Source: Nostoc sp. HK-01 (GTDB taxonomy: Bacteria; Cyanobacteriota; Cyanobacteriia; Cyanobacteriales; Nostocaceae). From it: DNA of 64,000 bases. This document shows positions 16,733 through 26,599 of this stretch, piece by piece. Location of the stretch: the NCBI GenBank assembly GCA_003990705.1, contig AP018318.1, positions 5,753,001 to 5,817,000 of the forward strand, read 5' to 3'. Numbering within the stretch: position 1 is the first letter of the stretch; each line of letters begins with the position of its first letter. Position numbers and translations under genes: made by a program. The notes beneath the pieces were generated by a model. The model was not told the origin of the DNA. It was given only the letters and a program-made list of their open reading frames with translations, and did not search any database.

Positions 16733-17857
16733 TTAGCGCACACCAGTTTTAATTTGTCCTGTGCCGTTTTTCTTTGCAGAATCTTCTTCTGGCAACTCTA
16801 CACCAAAGACACGAGCAAAAACTTTTTCCACTTTGTAGCCAGAGTCAATTGACTCTAGCGGGTCTTTCCGCAACCGATGACGCAAGCACAAAGTAATCAC
16901 CCGTCGGATATCATCAATGGTGACTTCGGTACGTCCTTCATAAGCGGCTAATGCTTTGGCTGCACGGTTTGTTACAATATCACCCCGCAAACCATCCACA
17001 TCTAACTCAGAACAAACTTCCGAAATTTTCACCCGCAAATCATAGTCAATTTTGACTTCTCGCAACAGAGTTTGAGCATTGACAACTTTCTGCTGGAGTG
17101 CTTCTTGCTCAGTTTGATGCTGTTGCAAAAATTCTGGCGGATTTTGGTCAAATTCCGAGCGCTGTTCCACAATTTGCACCCGCAAAGCAGGTTCTTTCAC
17201 CGTGTGAATTTCAGCGTGCATCCCAAAACGGTCGAGTAACTGAGGACGCAATTCGCCTTCTTCTGGGTTTCCAGAACCAACAAGGACAAACCGCGCTGGG
17301 TGGCGGATGGAAATTCCTTCCCGTTCTACAGTGTTCCAGCCACTAGCAGCGGAGTCGAGTAACACATCTACAAGGTGGTCATCAAGCAAGTTGACTTCAT
17401 CCACGTAGAGAATGCCTCGGTTAGCTTTAGCCAGCAGCCCTGGTTCAAAGGCTTTCACCCCCTCAGACAAAGCTTTTTCGATGTCGATAGTGCCGCATAC
17501 CCGGTCTTCTGTGGCTCCTAATGGTAGGTCTACCATTAGGACTTTCCTGTGGTCTACGGGAATATCCGCACCTTGTTCTAGTTGTTGGCGGACTTCATCG
17601 CTCATCAGGTCGGTGTCGTTGGGGTGACTGTTGAAGGGGTCATTAGCAACTACAGGGATTTCTGGCAACAAATCCGCTAACGCCCGGATAGTTGTTGTCT
17701 TGCCGGTGCCGCGATCGCCCATAATCATGACACCACCGATTTTGGGGTCAATCACGTTCAAAAGCAGCGCCAGTTTCATTTCTTCCTGGCCTACAATTGC
17801 CGTAAATGGAAATACCACGCGACGCGCACTTGCCGTGGATTGAGCAGTTGGAGTCAC
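16733..17857 (-). CDS. chlI: Magnesium chelatase ATPase subunit I
   Basis: ChlI is the AAA+ motor that, with ChlD and ChlH, inserts Mg2+ into protoporphyrin IX, the first committed chlorophyll step. The 374-residue protein has Walker A GDRGTGKT at 47-54, a Walker B region in [21 protein letters not shown] (about 148-168) and the sensor part [19 protein letters not shown] (about 194-212). It is full length for cyanobacterial ChlI. It is divergent from miaB and stands alone; chlD and chlH are not in the window. Confidence 0.97.
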   Translation of the reverse strand: MTPTAQSTASARRVVFPFTAIVGQEEMKLALLLNVIDPKIGGVMIMGDRGTGKTTTIRALADLLPEIPVVANDPFNSHPNDTDLMSDEVRQQLEQGADIPVDHRKVLMVDLPLGATEDRVCGTIDIEKALSEGVKAFEPGLLAKANRGILYVDEVNLLDDHLVDVLLDSAASGWNTVEREGISIRHPARFVLVGSGNPEEGELRPQLLDRFGMHAEIHTVKEPALRVQIVEQRSEFDQNPPEFLQQHQTEQEALQQKVVNAQTLLREVKIDYDLRVKISEVCSELDVDGLRGDIVTNRAAKALAAYEGRTEVTIDDIRRVITLCLRHRLRKDPLESIDSGYKVEKVFARVFGVELPEEDSAKKNGTGQIKTGVR

Positions 17858-18056
17858 TAAATTACCTTAACAATATTTTTTTATTACAGTTCTTTATTGT
17901 GCCACAGTTGGGGGCGGGGGAATAGGGAACAAGCGAAGAGGGAATCGATGAAATCACTCCGCGTACCTCCGCATTACCCTTCGCGTACCTCTGCGTTTAA
18001 AACTATAGAATAGAAAAACAGTATATCTAACACCAAGCTAATTAAGCACAATTCCC

Positions 18057-19421
18057 ATGACCATTTCTAAACGCCGCTATCACATTACTACCTTCGGTTG
18101 TCAAATGAATAAAGCCGACTCAGAGCGCATGGCTGGCATTTTAGAAGACATGGGCTTTGAGTTTTCCGAAGATCCGAATAATGCAGATGTAATTCTCTAC
18201 AACACCTGCACCATTCGAGATAATGCCGAGCAGAAAGTCTATTCTTACCTCGGTAGACAAGCCAAGCGCAAACACGAAAAAGCAGATTTAACCTTGGTAG
18301 TTGCAGGTTGTGTTGCTCAACAAGAAGGCGAAGCACTATTGCGCCGTGTCCCAGAATTAGATTTAGTTATGGGGCCACAACACGCCAACCGTCTCAAAGA
18401 TTTGCTGGAATCAGTATTTGAAGGCAATCAAGTTGTCGCCACTGAAGCAGTCCATATTATGGAAGATATCACCCAACCTCGACGAGATAGTCAAGTGACG
18501 GCTTGGGTGAATGTAATTTATGGCTGTAATGAACGCTGTACTTACTGCGTAGTTCCTAACGTGCGCGGTGTGGAACAGTCCCGCACACCAGAAGCCATTC
18601 GTGCAGAAATGGTAGAGTTAGGGCGACAAGGTTATAAAGAAGTAACTTTGCTTGGTCAAAATATTGACGCTTACGGTAGAGATTTACCCGGAGTAACTCC
18701 AGAAGGACGACATCTGCACACCTTTACAGATTTGCTTTATTACGTCCATGATGTACCGGGAGTGGAACGCTTACGATTTGCTACCAGCCACCCCCGTTAT
18801 TTCACAGAAAGACTAATTAAAGCTTGTGCAGAATTGCCTAAAGTTTGCGAACACTTCCACATTCCCTTTCAATCTGGGGATAACGAACTCTTAAAAGCAA
18901 TGTCACGGGGTTATACCCACGAAAAATATCGGCGAATTATTGATACGATTCGCAAGTATATGCCAGATGCTTCAATTAGTGGCGATGCGATCGTCGGTTT
19001 CCCTGGTGAAACAGAAGCACAGTTTGAAAATACCTTGAAACTGGTAGAAGATATTGGTTTTGACCTATTGAACACCGCCGCCTATTCTCCTCGTCCAGGA
19101 ACACCCGCCGCATTGTGGGAAAATCAACTGAGCGAAGAAGTGAAAAGCGATCGCCTACAAAGATTAAACCATTTAGTGAATATTAAAGCAGCAGAGCGAT
19201 CGCAGCGTTACTTCGGCCGCATCGAAGAAGTATTAGTCGAAGACCAAAATTCCAAAGATCCAACCCAAGTCATGGGACGCACACGCGGCAATCGTCTCAC
19301 ATTTTTTACAGGCGATATTGATGAACTCAAAGGGCAATTGGTAAAAGTCAAAATTACCGAAGTTCGCGCTTTTAGCTTGACTGGCGAACCGATAGAAGTA
19401 CGGCAACCTTTGACAGTTTAA
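18057..19421 (+). CDS. miaB: tRNA-2-methylthio-N6-dimethylallyladenosine synthase
   Basis: MiaB is a radical-SAM methylthiotransferase that modifies A37 of tRNAs reading UNN codons. The 454-residue protein has the N-terminal UPF0004 domain with cluster cysteines Cys15 ([14 protein letters not shown]), Cys51 and Cys85, the radical-SAM CxxxCxxC at Cys157, Cys161 and Cys164 (GCNERCTYC), and a C-terminal TRAM domain (about 380-450). TFGCQMN at the start is typical of MiaB rather than RimO. No clear terminator follows before the broken DUF433 gene. Confidence 0.96.
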   Translation: MTISKRRYHITTFGCQMNKADSERMAGILEDMGFEFSEDPNNADVILYNTCTIRDNAEQKVYSYLGRQAKRKHEKADLTLVVAGCVAQQEGEALLRRVPELDLVMGPQHANRLKDLLESVFEGNQVVATEAVHIMEDITQPRRDSQVTAWVNVIYGCNERCTYCVVPNVRGVEQSRTPEAIRAEMVELGRQGYKEVTLLGQNIDAYGRDLPGVTPEGRHLHTFTDLLYYVHDVPGVERLRFATSHPRYFTERLIKACAELPKVCEHFHIPFQSGDNELLKAMSRGYTHEKYRRIIDTIRKYMPDASISGDAIVGFPGETEAQFENTLKLVEDIGFDLLNTAAYSPRPGTPAALWENQLSEEVKSDRLQRLNHLVNIKAAERSQRYFGRIEEVLVEDQNSKDPTQVMGRTRGNRLTFFTGDIDELKGQLVKVKITEVRAFSLTGEPIEVRQPLTV

Positions 19422-19470
19422 ACGGAATGTACACCACACTGAAAATAATTGTTTGTGGAGTCTTAATTTA

Positions 19471-19572
19471 ATGCCAGACTTATTGCAAAGAATCACAGTC
19501 AACCCGAAACAGTGTGGTGGCCGTCCGTTTATTCGAGGTATGAGAATCCGAAGATGCGATCGCTTCATTTAA
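19471..19572 (+). pseudogene. Truncated DUF433 (antitoxin-like) gene
   Basis: Reading from ATG at 19471 gives MPDLLQRITVNPKQCGGRPF then IRGMRIR, the characteristic N-terminus of DUF433 proteins (normally about 75 residues). After RIR the sequence changes to RCDRFI and stops at 19570-19572. The break coincides with a HIP1-like GCGATCGC site. DUF433 genes are often paired with a PIN-like (DUF5615) toxin gene; no such gene remains here. Probably a deletion remnant of a toxin-antitoxin pair. Confidence 0.75.
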
Positions 19573-19925
19573 CATCTTTATTCCATTATTTCACAAGCGA
19601 TCGCTTGACACTCATCAAATCCCCAGGCGCACTAACACACTAATTAACAGCGTTTGCACCACTCGCGGAATACCGACAAGAACTATATCGGCTTTTTTCA
19701 GTAATAAGGCAAAGTACAGTAAATTAGTTGGCATTCCTTCGTGGTTAACTTTGCCATCAAGTGCGATCGCTAAATTGCGTTTTGAAGATTACGAACGTCA
19801 TACAAAACGCCGCAATTAGGAAAAAACTTAGACAAGTAAAAAATGAACCAGTAGAGTTCAACTAGAAAAAGCTATCTTTTTATACTAAAATTTTGCTTGG
19901 ATACGCCTAAAATTTTTAACCAAAA
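19573..19925. other. Gap with possible gene remnant, no intact gene
   Basis: Both strands are open across about 19615-19810. On the minus strand the frame ending at TGA 19615-19617 reads ALDGKVNHEGMPTNLLYFAL and continues KKADIVLVGIPRVVQTLLI, which looks protein-like but lacks a start with the expected upstream sequence. On the plus strand a frame ends FEDYERHTKRRN at a TAG near 19818. I recognise neither. The stretch is probably decayed coding DNA linked to the DUF433 truncation. Confidence 0.35.
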
Positions 19926-21068
19926 ATGACCATTATCAAATCATTGCAAAAACGCAATCTTTATCGTTTTGATCCTATTGCATGTTTATTACTAGAAGAA
20001 TTTAAGCTTTCTCCTTTTAGTTTTGGGCTATTAGGCATTGTCATCGGTAGTGGCATTTTTTTAATTACAGCTTGGGTCAGTAATACATTATGGTTGCCAC
20101 CTGGACAAAAAGGACTGCTCCAGGATGTTTTTCCTTGGATATGGGTAATATTAATTAACCCTGTTGTTTTGGGTTATTATTTATGGAGTTTTCAGGCTAT
20201 AGATTCTGTAATTCAGGAGCTTGAAGAGTCTAAGGTCTTAGAAATTGATGAATCAGAAATTCAAGCAATAAATCAGATTATTTTCAATGCTTATAAACCT
20301 CAATGGCGAAAATTTTCTGCCTTTAGTAGTGCTGTGATTTTTAGTATCTTTGTTTTTGTAACTCGGTTTGGGTTGAAAAATAGTTGGAGTAGTTCACACC
20401 CTCTAACAATTTTAATGATTACCAGCGCTACTTTGATATTGGTATATGTAGGTAGTGTATTGATTATCAATCTTATTACTAATATATGGATACTTCATAG
20501 CATCTTAAAAAGAGCATTAAATAAGAAAGATTTTAATGTTAATCCTCTGCATCCTGACCGATGTGGTGGACTTCGTTGTTTGAGTGATTATGCAATTAAA
20601 ACTGCCTATTTAGCTGCCGTTTTAGGTATGATGGTTGGCTTTATTGAGTATCAGTTCATCACGCGAGGCGCTGGACAAAATTACTGGTATGTTCACTTAA
20701 TTATTCCTATAGATATTTTATTATCTATTGTATGTTTCTTTGGCCCTTTAGTAGCGGCTCATAGAGGTATGAAGAAAGCAAAAGAAGAACTTTTACACGA
20801 AATTGCGCGGCAGTTTCAAGCTGATTATGCCCAGATTCATTCCAGTTTGACTGATGATGCCGAAACTCTCAAACAGGGTACAGAAAAAATTAAGAACTTA
20901 CGAGCTTTTTACTCTTTAACTGATAAATTCCCAGTTTGGCCTTTTGATATTCAAACTTTTCGTCAGTTCTTGCTAACTGTTTCTGCACCACTGCTACCTC
21001 TTGTAATTGGTGTAGTTCAGAAATTGATCCCAATACTACTCAAGAAATGGGGCATTAATTTTAGTTAG
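19926..21068 (+). CDS. Multi-pass membrane protein, unknown function
   Basis: The 380-residue protein has hydrophobic segments at about 32-52, 68-88, 137-155, 166-192, 228-246, 258-280 and 350-370. A cytoplasm-like stretch between about 285 and 345 is charged (KKAKEELLHEIARQFQADYAQ...). A short motif NPLHPDRCGGLRCL (about 208-221) stands out in the middle of the protein and might bind a ligand or metal. I do not recognise the family. The start is an ATG preceded by an AT-rich stretch. The stop is 24 bases from the stop of the convergent acyltransferase gene. Confidence 0.75.
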   Translation: MTIIKSLQKRNLYRFDPIACLLLEEFKLSPFSFGLLGIVIGSGIFLITAWVSNTLWLPPGQKGLLQDVFPWIWVILINPVVLGYYLWSFQAIDSVIQELEESKVLEIDESEIQAINQIIFNAYKPQWRKFSAFSSAVIFSIFVFVTRFGLKNSWSSSHPLTILMITSATLILVYVGSVLIINLITNIWILHSILKRALNKKDFNVNPLHPDRCGGLRCLSDYAIKTAYLAAVLGMMVGFIEYQFITRGAGQNYWYVHLIIPIDILLSIVCFFGPLVAAHRGMKKAKEELLHEIARQFQADYAQIHSSLTDDAETLKQGTEKIKNLRAFYSLTDKFPVWPFDIQTFRQFLLTVSAPLLPLVIGVVQKLIPILLKKWGINFS

Positions 21069-21092
21069 AAATTTATTTATGGGACAGTAAAT

Positions 21093-21941
21093 TTAAGAAT
21101 TATGATTGAGCAATACTAGCTGATCTAATTGATACTGCATTTTACTCACAACCAATTCGTAGCATTCATCAACATAATTGCGATCGCTTGCAGCTTCCCT
21201 ACCATAGCGTTCAAATAGAATCGGTGGACAAACTTGTGTATGGATAGATACAGGGAACGGAATATTGGGCAGTGGGCCAATGGCTAATCCCCAAGGCCAA
21301 CCCAAGTAAATCGGAAATACCACCGGATCAATATCTAACAGCCAAGGCATTCCCCATTCATGAAATTGGTTGAGAATTTTGTAGATATCTGCCAAGACAA
21401 TCAAAGTATCATGCGCCCCCGCAGAAATTACTGGTACAATCGGCACGTTTTCCCGCAGTGCCAGTTTAATAAATCCTTGTCTGCCAGCAAAATAGATTTT
21501 ATTTCTTAAATAATGGGGTCGAAACACATCTTCTGCTCCACCAGGATAAACCAGCACACTCGCACCAGAACGCAAAGCAGAGTATGCCATCTTCGGATGA
21601 GCGATGATAGCTCCCATTTTGGCAGCCAGTTGTGCCAGAGGTGGCGCAACCTCCCAAACTCTTGGGTGCATTAAACCATATATTGGTTGCTCCACGCCAA
21701 AACGTTGAAACCAGTCGTACATCATCATCAACATATCAGGGGCTGCGAGTCCGCCATTATGAGAACCCACAAACAGAACTTTTTGCTGAGGTGAGAGATG
21801 ATGCCAACCGCTAGTTTGTACCCGAAAATAGTGACGATATAACAAGCCCAAGAGAGGCATCATGGATTTGATGAACTTTGGATCTCGCTCATCCAAAGAC
21901 CAACCGAGTTTTTTTTCCAAGGTATGTTGCTTTTGTAACAT
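21093..21941 (-). CDS. Lysophospholipid/diacylglycerol acyltransferase-like protein (PlsC superfamily, MGAT type)
   Basis: The 282-residue protein carries the acyltransferase catalytic block GSHNGGLAAPDM, with His61 and Asp69. The spacing is longer than the HX4D of PlsC, as in the MGAT/DAGAT-like branch. A second block, VLVYPGGAEDVFRPH (about 131-145), corresponds to the glycerol-phosphate/acceptor-binding motif of that branch. It should transfer an acyl group to a glycerolipid at the membrane. Whether it makes triacylglycerol, plastoquinol esters or phospholipid in this organism cannot be told from sequence. It is divergent from ddl with 250 bases between. Confidence 0.8.
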   Translation of the reverse strand: MLQKQHTLEKKLGWSLDERDPKFIKSMMPLLGLLYRHYFRVQTSGWHHLSPQQKVLFVGSHNGGLAAPDMLMMMYDWFQRFGVEQPIYGLMHPRVWEVAPPLAQLAAKMGAIIAHPKMAYSALRSGASVLVYPGGAEDVFRPHYLRNKIYFAGRQGFIKLALRENVPIVPVISAGAHDTLIVLADIYKILNQFHEWGMPWLLDIDPVVFPIYLGWPWGLAIGPLPNIPFPVSIHTQVCPPILFERYGREAASDRNYVDECYELVVSKMQYQLDQLVLLNHNS

Positions 21942-22194
21942 TCAAAAATATTAACAGTATTGATAAAAGTCTGACCGAGCCTTTTAAATGGGCAATAGGT
22001 AGTAGGAAATTTACTCACTATTCCCTGTTCCCTTTGAAGAGGCTTTTTTTGTGCTGATAAAACAAACATACCTAAATATGCGACAATTTTGGCTCGTTTT
22101 TAAATTGCAGAATATTTTGTAAGGGCAAGGAAAATATAGCAACTCCAGCAGGTTGTGATACGCTATCTGCGATAGGAGTGTAGAGGTACCGAAA

Positions 22195-23307
22195 ATGACT
22201 AAGCTAAGGGTGGGATTGCTATTTGGCGGACGTTCTGGAGAACATGAAGTGTCGATTAGTTCGGCAAGAGCGATCGCTAAAGCTTTAAGTGCAGAGCAAA
22301 ATGCTAATAAGTACGAAATCCTGCCTTTCTACATTCAAAAAGATGGACGTTGGTTAGCTGGGGATGCACCACAACAAGTATTAGGTTCTGGTAAACCTTT
22401 ACTGGAGTCCGAAAATGCTACCAACCCACAGCAAAGTCAACTCACCAATTCCCAAACCAAAACCCTGGAACGTTGGCAATCTCCTTCCCAAGTTGCAGAA
22501 GTGGATGTGTGGTTTCCCATTCTCCACGGCCCCAACGGGGAAGATGGCACAATTCAAGGTTTGCTGACGTTAATGCAAGTCCCGTTTGTGGGTTCTGGGG
22601 TCTTAGGTTCGGCACTAGGAATGGATAAAATTGCTATGAAAATGGCATTTGAGCAAGCCGGATTACCCCAAGTTAAATATAAAGCGTTAACAAGAGCGCA
22701 AGTTTGGTCAAATCCCTGCGTATTCCCCAAACTATGCGATGAGATAGAAACGACATTGGGCTATCCCTGTTTTGTCAAACCTGCTAACTTGGGTTCATCA
22801 GTAGGAATTGCCAAAGTGCGATCGCGTTCAGAATTAGAAACTGCACTCGACCAAGCCGCCAGCTACGACCGCCGGATCATTGTTGAGGCGGGAGTGGTCG
22901 CTAGAGAAGTAGAATGTGCCGTATTAGGTAACGACCAACCCCAAGCCTCAGTTGTGGGTGAAATTACCTTTGACAGTGATTTTTACGACTATGAAACTAA
23001 ATACACCGAAGGTAGAGCCGGGTTACTAATTCCCTCACCGCTTCCAGACCAGATCAGCCGTCAAATTCAAGATATGGCATTACAAGCCTTTGCAGCCGTT
23101 GATGCAGCAGGATTAGCCAGAGTAGATTTTTTCTATGTAGAAGCGACTGGAGAAATATTAATTAACGAAATCAATACCTTACCTGGCTTTACTGCTACTA
23201 GTATGTATCCTCAACTTTGGTCTCATAGCGGTGTTGCTTTTCCTGACTTGGTAGATAAATTAATACAACTAGCGTTAGAAAGACATTCTGGGAAAAGCGC
23301 TGAGTGA
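22195..23307 (+). CDS. ddl: D-alanine--D-alanine ligase
   Basis: Ddl makes the D-Ala-D-Ala dipeptide for peptidoglycan in the cytoplasm. The 370-residue ATP-grasp protein begins [19 protein letters not shown], the family N-terminal motif. It has the [14 protein letters not shown] segment (about 105-118), the loop [11 protein letters not shown] (about 139-149) and the late [15 protein letters not shown] block (about 325-340). The length and order are those of a normal Ddl. It appears to stand alone. Confidence 0.97.
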   Translation: MTKLRVGLLFGGRSGEHEVSISSARAIAKALSAEQNANKYEILPFYIQKDGRWLAGDAPQQVLGSGKPLLESENATNPQQSQLTNSQTKTLERWQSPSQVAEVDVWFPILHGPNGEDGTIQGLLTLMQVPFVGSGVLGSALGMDKIAMKMAFEQAGLPQVKYKALTRAQVWSNPCVFPKLCDEIETTLGYPCFVKPANLGSSVGIAKVRSRSELETALDQAASYDRRIIVEAGVVAREVECAVLGNDQPQASVVGEITFDSDFYDYETKYTEGRAGLLIPSPLPDQISRQIQDMALQAFAAVDAAGLARVDFFYVEATGEILINEINTLPGFTATSMYPQLWSHSGVAFPDLVDKLIQLALERHSGKSAE

Positions 23308-23487
23308 GCCAATTGTGAATACTAGTTGGGAGATAAATTTATTAGAAGTAAGAATTTTTAAAGAAAAGATGAGATTTAGTCGCTAATAAGTTAGACAGGA
23401 GCAGCTTTATGCCAAAATCTGGCTATAGATACTTGATAACTTACTTCTTAAGTATAATCATGTCTCTGAACGGGTATAAATCTCAAA

Positions 23488-24117
23488 TTGATCATGGAAA
23501 ATAGTAAAAATGTCAACCATGAGCCAACCCAACTGATAAAACCCAATCTCAAATCGACAAAGACTAAATTGGGTTCAAACGGTCGCTCAAACATTTTGAT
23601 TGCTCTATTGGCACAGCATCCTCTGGTGTTGTTAAGTGGAGTTTTTACAATGATTATGGGTACAGCTACTGTGGCCTTTTACAGCCTCAGTCACGTTGAC
23701 AGTGTAAAACAGGCAGATACAGAGTTAATGCCAGTGATCATAGAAGCACCAATTACAACTGAACGTAGCAATCCCACACCTTTATGGATGGTAATGGCGA
23801 TCGCACTCAGTTGTGGTAGTGGTTGCTATGTAATTTTTCGGTTGCTTAACCCAAGCCAGGCTCAGAATCTTCCAAAACGTGCCTACAATCGTCAAAAAGC
23901 TTTAAAATCACTGCCACAACCAATATGGGAGCCACAAACATCCCAGAATCTGCCAGCATTTGTACCTTTACAACCACTTTCAGTAAAAAGCAAAACTTTG
24001 GTTGAAGTTCTACCACCAACACACCAATATCGCCTAGATAAAGGCAAAGAATCACTAGCCGACTTGATGGATATTCGCAAAGAAAACTCTTTGCCAGCAC
24101 TTTTACAAAAGTATTAA
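23488..24117 (+). CDS. Two-TM-segment protein of unknown function
   Basis: The 209-residue protein has a polar N-terminus, one hydrophobic segment at about 44-68 (HPLVLLSGVFTMIMGTATVA) and another at about 97-120, then a basic, proline-rich tail (LPQPIWEPQTSQNLPAFVPLQP). No catalytic motif is visible. The hydrophobic-loop-hydrophobic layout suggests a small inner or thylakoid membrane protein. It follows ddl by 180 bases and is closed by a hairpin at 24158-24190. Confidence 0.65.
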   Translation: MIMENSKNVNHEPTQLIKPNLKSTKTKLGSNGRSNILIALLAQHPLVLLSGVFTMIMGTATVAFYSLSHVDSVKQADTELMPVIIEAPITTERSNPTPLWMVMAIALSCGSGCYVIFRLLNPSQAQNLPKRAYNRQKALKSLPQPIWEPQTSQNLPAFVPLQPLSVKSKTLVEVLPPTHQYRLDKGKESLADLMDIRKENSLPALLQKY

Positions 24118-24157
24118 TGTTGCCATAATACAAAAGCTTTTGAAATAAAACATTTGA

Positions 24158-24190
24158 TGATAGGGGGATAGCAATGCTGTCCCCCTATCA
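24158..24190 (+). terminator. Hairpin after the two-TM-segment gene
   Basis: TGATAGGGGGA (24158-24168) pairs exactly with TCCCCCTATCA (24180-24190), with an 11-base loop that has its own AGCAATGCT pairing. No T tract follows, so termination would rely on the GC-rich stem. Confidence 0.6.
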
Positions 24191-24567
24191 TATTGATCCG
24201 ATTTAATTTATTAACGATAACCATGATAGGTTTTTAAGTCTTTTCCCTGCTGTTGATTAAAAACCTGCCAAAATGGCAACACAACGCAAATTAATTGAGT
24301 TAAATTTATCAAAGATAAACGACTTCAAGGGTTTTGTTATCAGGGCTACCGAGCAAATCAAGTACCAAATTAATTGTTTATTATCATAGAGATTTAATAT
24401 CAAATTATAGATAATTAATTGGAGAGAAATTTATTAATTAATCAGGCTTTACATTTGCTACAACCGGGATTCAATATGTATAAATATTGCTATTTTCGTA
24501 CAACTTAGCCCCCTAAATAAAAGGGCAATGTTTGTACATATTCCTGGACTCTACAGTAGCAAATGTT
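24191..24567 (+). ncRNA. Candidate small RNA region ending at an orphan terminator
   Basis: The 377 bases between two hairpins hold no supportable open frame. They end in a strong T-tailed hairpin (24568-24615) although the nearest plus-strand gene already has its own hairpin at 24158. The downstream gene is on the other strand and ends at 24643. A terminator without an obvious gene suggests a short transcript from within this region. I see no match to a named RNA family and cannot place the promoter. Confidence 0.35.
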
Positions 24568-24615
24568 GAGTGGGAGAATTAGGCGCTTGATATGCCTACT
24601 CCCACTCTTTTTTTA
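24568..24615 (+). terminator. Strong rho-independent terminator
   Basis: GAGTGGGAG (24568-24576) pairs with CTCCCACTC (24599-24607), with a second inner stem TAGGC...GCCTA. The hairpin is followed by eight T. The nagA gene on the opposite strand ends at 24643; on that strand the hairpin is not followed by T, so it works for plus-strand transcripts. Confidence 0.85.
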
Positions 24616-24642
24616 TACCAACAGAAGTCAGGAGTCAGTCTC

Positions 24643-25824
24643 CTATCCTCTGTTATATAATCGCTGCCAAGTTAGTTCTTGGCTTGTCTCATGCCAATGC
24701 CAACGTAGTAAACTAGCTTGTCGACCGGGAGAAATTACAGGTAAATTGATGGCTTTTCTGGGTGCATCCGTAGCTAAAGCGATCGCTCTTTCGACATCAC
24801 AAATTCCCCACTTCACCAAATTCTGCACTCCCACAAATAATGGCAAAGTTGTCCCTGTTAATGTGCCATCTAGTAGCCGGGCTGTACCACGTTTAACCTC
24901 GATATGTCGGCTGTCCCAAGGATATACGCCATCAGGTAAACCCAAGGGTGCTAAGGCATCGCTGACTAAGAATAGTTCTTGAGTTGCCCGCAAGAGAATT
25001 TTGAGCATTGTTGGCGCAACATGTTGTCCGTCGGCAATAAAGCCACACATCACATTGGGATTGGTAATTGCTGCTCCCAATAATCCCGGTTCGCGGTGGT
25101 GTAACGGTGGCATAGCATTGAAGGCATGAGTCACCATTGTTGCACCCAAATTAAAGGCTTCTTGGGATTGGTCAGCCGTTGCCTGAGAATGTCCTAAACT
25201 GACAGTGATGCCTAAAGAATGCAAATATGCTATTACCTCGCCGCTAGGGTCTAACTCTGGCGCTAGGGTAATAATTTTGACAGTCGAGGCATAATTGCCC
25301 AACACCCTTTTAACTTCCTCAATTGTCAAAGGTAAGAGATATTCCGCTGGGTGTGCGCCACGCTTCCCGTAATTCAAAAATGGCCCTTCTAGATGTACAC
25401 CCAGAATTTCTGCGCCAACTGTTGAACTAGAAGCAAAATCAGCAATGATAGCAAGCGATCGCTGAAAATTTTCTACCGAAGTTGTTACTAATGTCGGGAC
25501 ATAAGCATCAACCCCAACATCCCACAAATATTGGGAAATTTTTGGCAGCATATAGGCATTTTCGGCTGTTAATTCAGGAAATGCCAAACCTAAAGCCCCG
25601 TTAATCTGTAAATCAACACCACCTAACGAAATCCAGTCACCAGCTACATCCCATATTTGTACATCGGGGTGAGGAACTCGTTTGCATACCGTATTCATTG
25701 GCAAGATTTGCTCAATCACACCTTCGTGGTTAACTAAGAGCATTTGTAAATCTTGATAACCAGGTACACGCGCATTGATAATATCTACATTTGAAGCGAT
25801 GGGTTTGTGTGTTGCTTGGGTCAT
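24643..25824 (-). CDS. nagA: N-acetylglucosamine-6-phosphate deacetylase
   Basis: NagA deacetylates GlcNAc-6-phosphate during amino-sugar recycling. The start is set at ATG 25824 (MTQATHKPIASNVDI), with AAGGTG just upstream; an in-frame extension to 25932 would add 36 atypical residues. In the amidohydrolase fold I see a metal-binding HLEGPF (near residue 152), SLGHSQAT (near 217) and the active-site stretch HAFNAMPPLHHREPGLLGAA (near 240-260). An Asp in VSDALAPLG (near 299) completes the site. The length (393 residues) is normal. It is divergent from purE. Confidence 0.93.
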   Translation of the reverse strand: MTQATHKPIASNVDIINARVPGYQDLQMLLVNHEGVIEQILPMNTVCKRVPHPDVQIWDVAGDWISLGGVDLQINGALGLAFPELTAENAYMLPKISQYLWDVGVDAYVPTLVTTSVENFQRSLAIIADFASSSTVGAEILGVHLEGPFLNYGKRGAHPAEYLLPLTIEEVKRVLGNYASTVKIITLAPELDPSGEVIAYLHSLGITVSLGHSQATADQSQEAFNLGATMVTHAFNAMPPLHHREPGLLGAAITNPNVMCGFIADGQHVAPTMLKILLRATQELFLVSDALAPLGLPDGVYPWDSRHIEVKRGTARLLDGTLTGTTLPLFVGVQNLVKWGICDVERAIALATDAPRKAINLPVISPGRQASLLRWHWHETSQELTWQRLYNRG

Positions 25825-26080
25825 CACCTTGGACTGAAAGTAGCTAAGTCTAACGGAACTTACGCCCAAAGAATGTTGTTGGAGAACGGGTTTGGGGGGG
25901 TCTGGGTTTAGGGGTGTAAGGGTTTTGAACACCTACACTCTTATACCCTCATACTCTTACACCCTTCTCTCAAACTTGAATTTTTCGTTTTCTTGCGTAA
26001 GTCTTATCTAAGTCTGACACGATTGTAAATCTCGCAATCAGCCTTTAATCCAAAATCTAAAATCTAAAATCCAAAATTCT

Positions 26081-26599
26081 ATGTCTCCCCTTGTCGGTAT
26101 TATCATGGGCAGCGATTCTGATTTGCCCACTATGAAAGATGCGATCGCCGTTTGTGCAGAGTTTGGTGTAGAAACAGAAGTAGCGATCGTTTCTGCCCAT
26201 CGTACCCCAGAACGGATGGTGCAATATGCTCAAACAGCACATCAACGTGGCATTAAAGTAATTATTGCTGGTGCTGGTGGTGCGGCTCATCTCCCAGGTA
26301 TGGTAGCTTCCCTCACACCCTTACCTGTAATTGGTGTACCTGTTGCCACCCGGAATTTACAAGGTGTTGACTCTTTATATTCTATTGTCCAAATGCCAGC
26401 AGGTATCCCAGTCGCAACAGTAGCCATTGGTAATGCGAAGAATGCTGGTTTGTTAGCTGTGCAAATTCTTGCTACTCATCAACCAGATTTACTCGCAAAA
26501 GTGCAGAAATACCGCCAATCTCTATCGGAATTGGTGATGACAAAGCAAGCAAAGTTAGAGCAGCTAGGTTATGAACAATATTTAAAAGAGGAACTTTAA
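26081..26599 (+). CDS. purE: N5-carboxyaminoimidazole ribonucleotide mutase
   Basis: PurE rearranges N5-CAIR to CAIR in purine synthesis. The 172-residue protein has all family landmarks: [10 protein letters not shown] (about 9-18), SAHRTPERM (about 39-47) and [14 protein letters not shown] (about 63-76), plus [13 protein letters not shown] near 123-135. It is class I type. purK is not adjacent. The start ATG is preceded by repeated TCCAAAATCTAAAATC-like sequence rather than a clear Shine-Dalgarno. Confidence 0.97.
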   Translation: MSPLVGIIMGSDSDLPTMKDAIAVCAEFGVETEVAIVSAHRTPERMVQYAQTAHQRGIKVIIAGAGGAAHLPGMVASLTPLPVIGVPVATRNLQGVDSLYSIVQMPAGIPVATVAIGNAKNAGLLAVQILATHQPDLLAKVQKYRQSLSELVMTKQAKLEQLGYEQYLKEEL

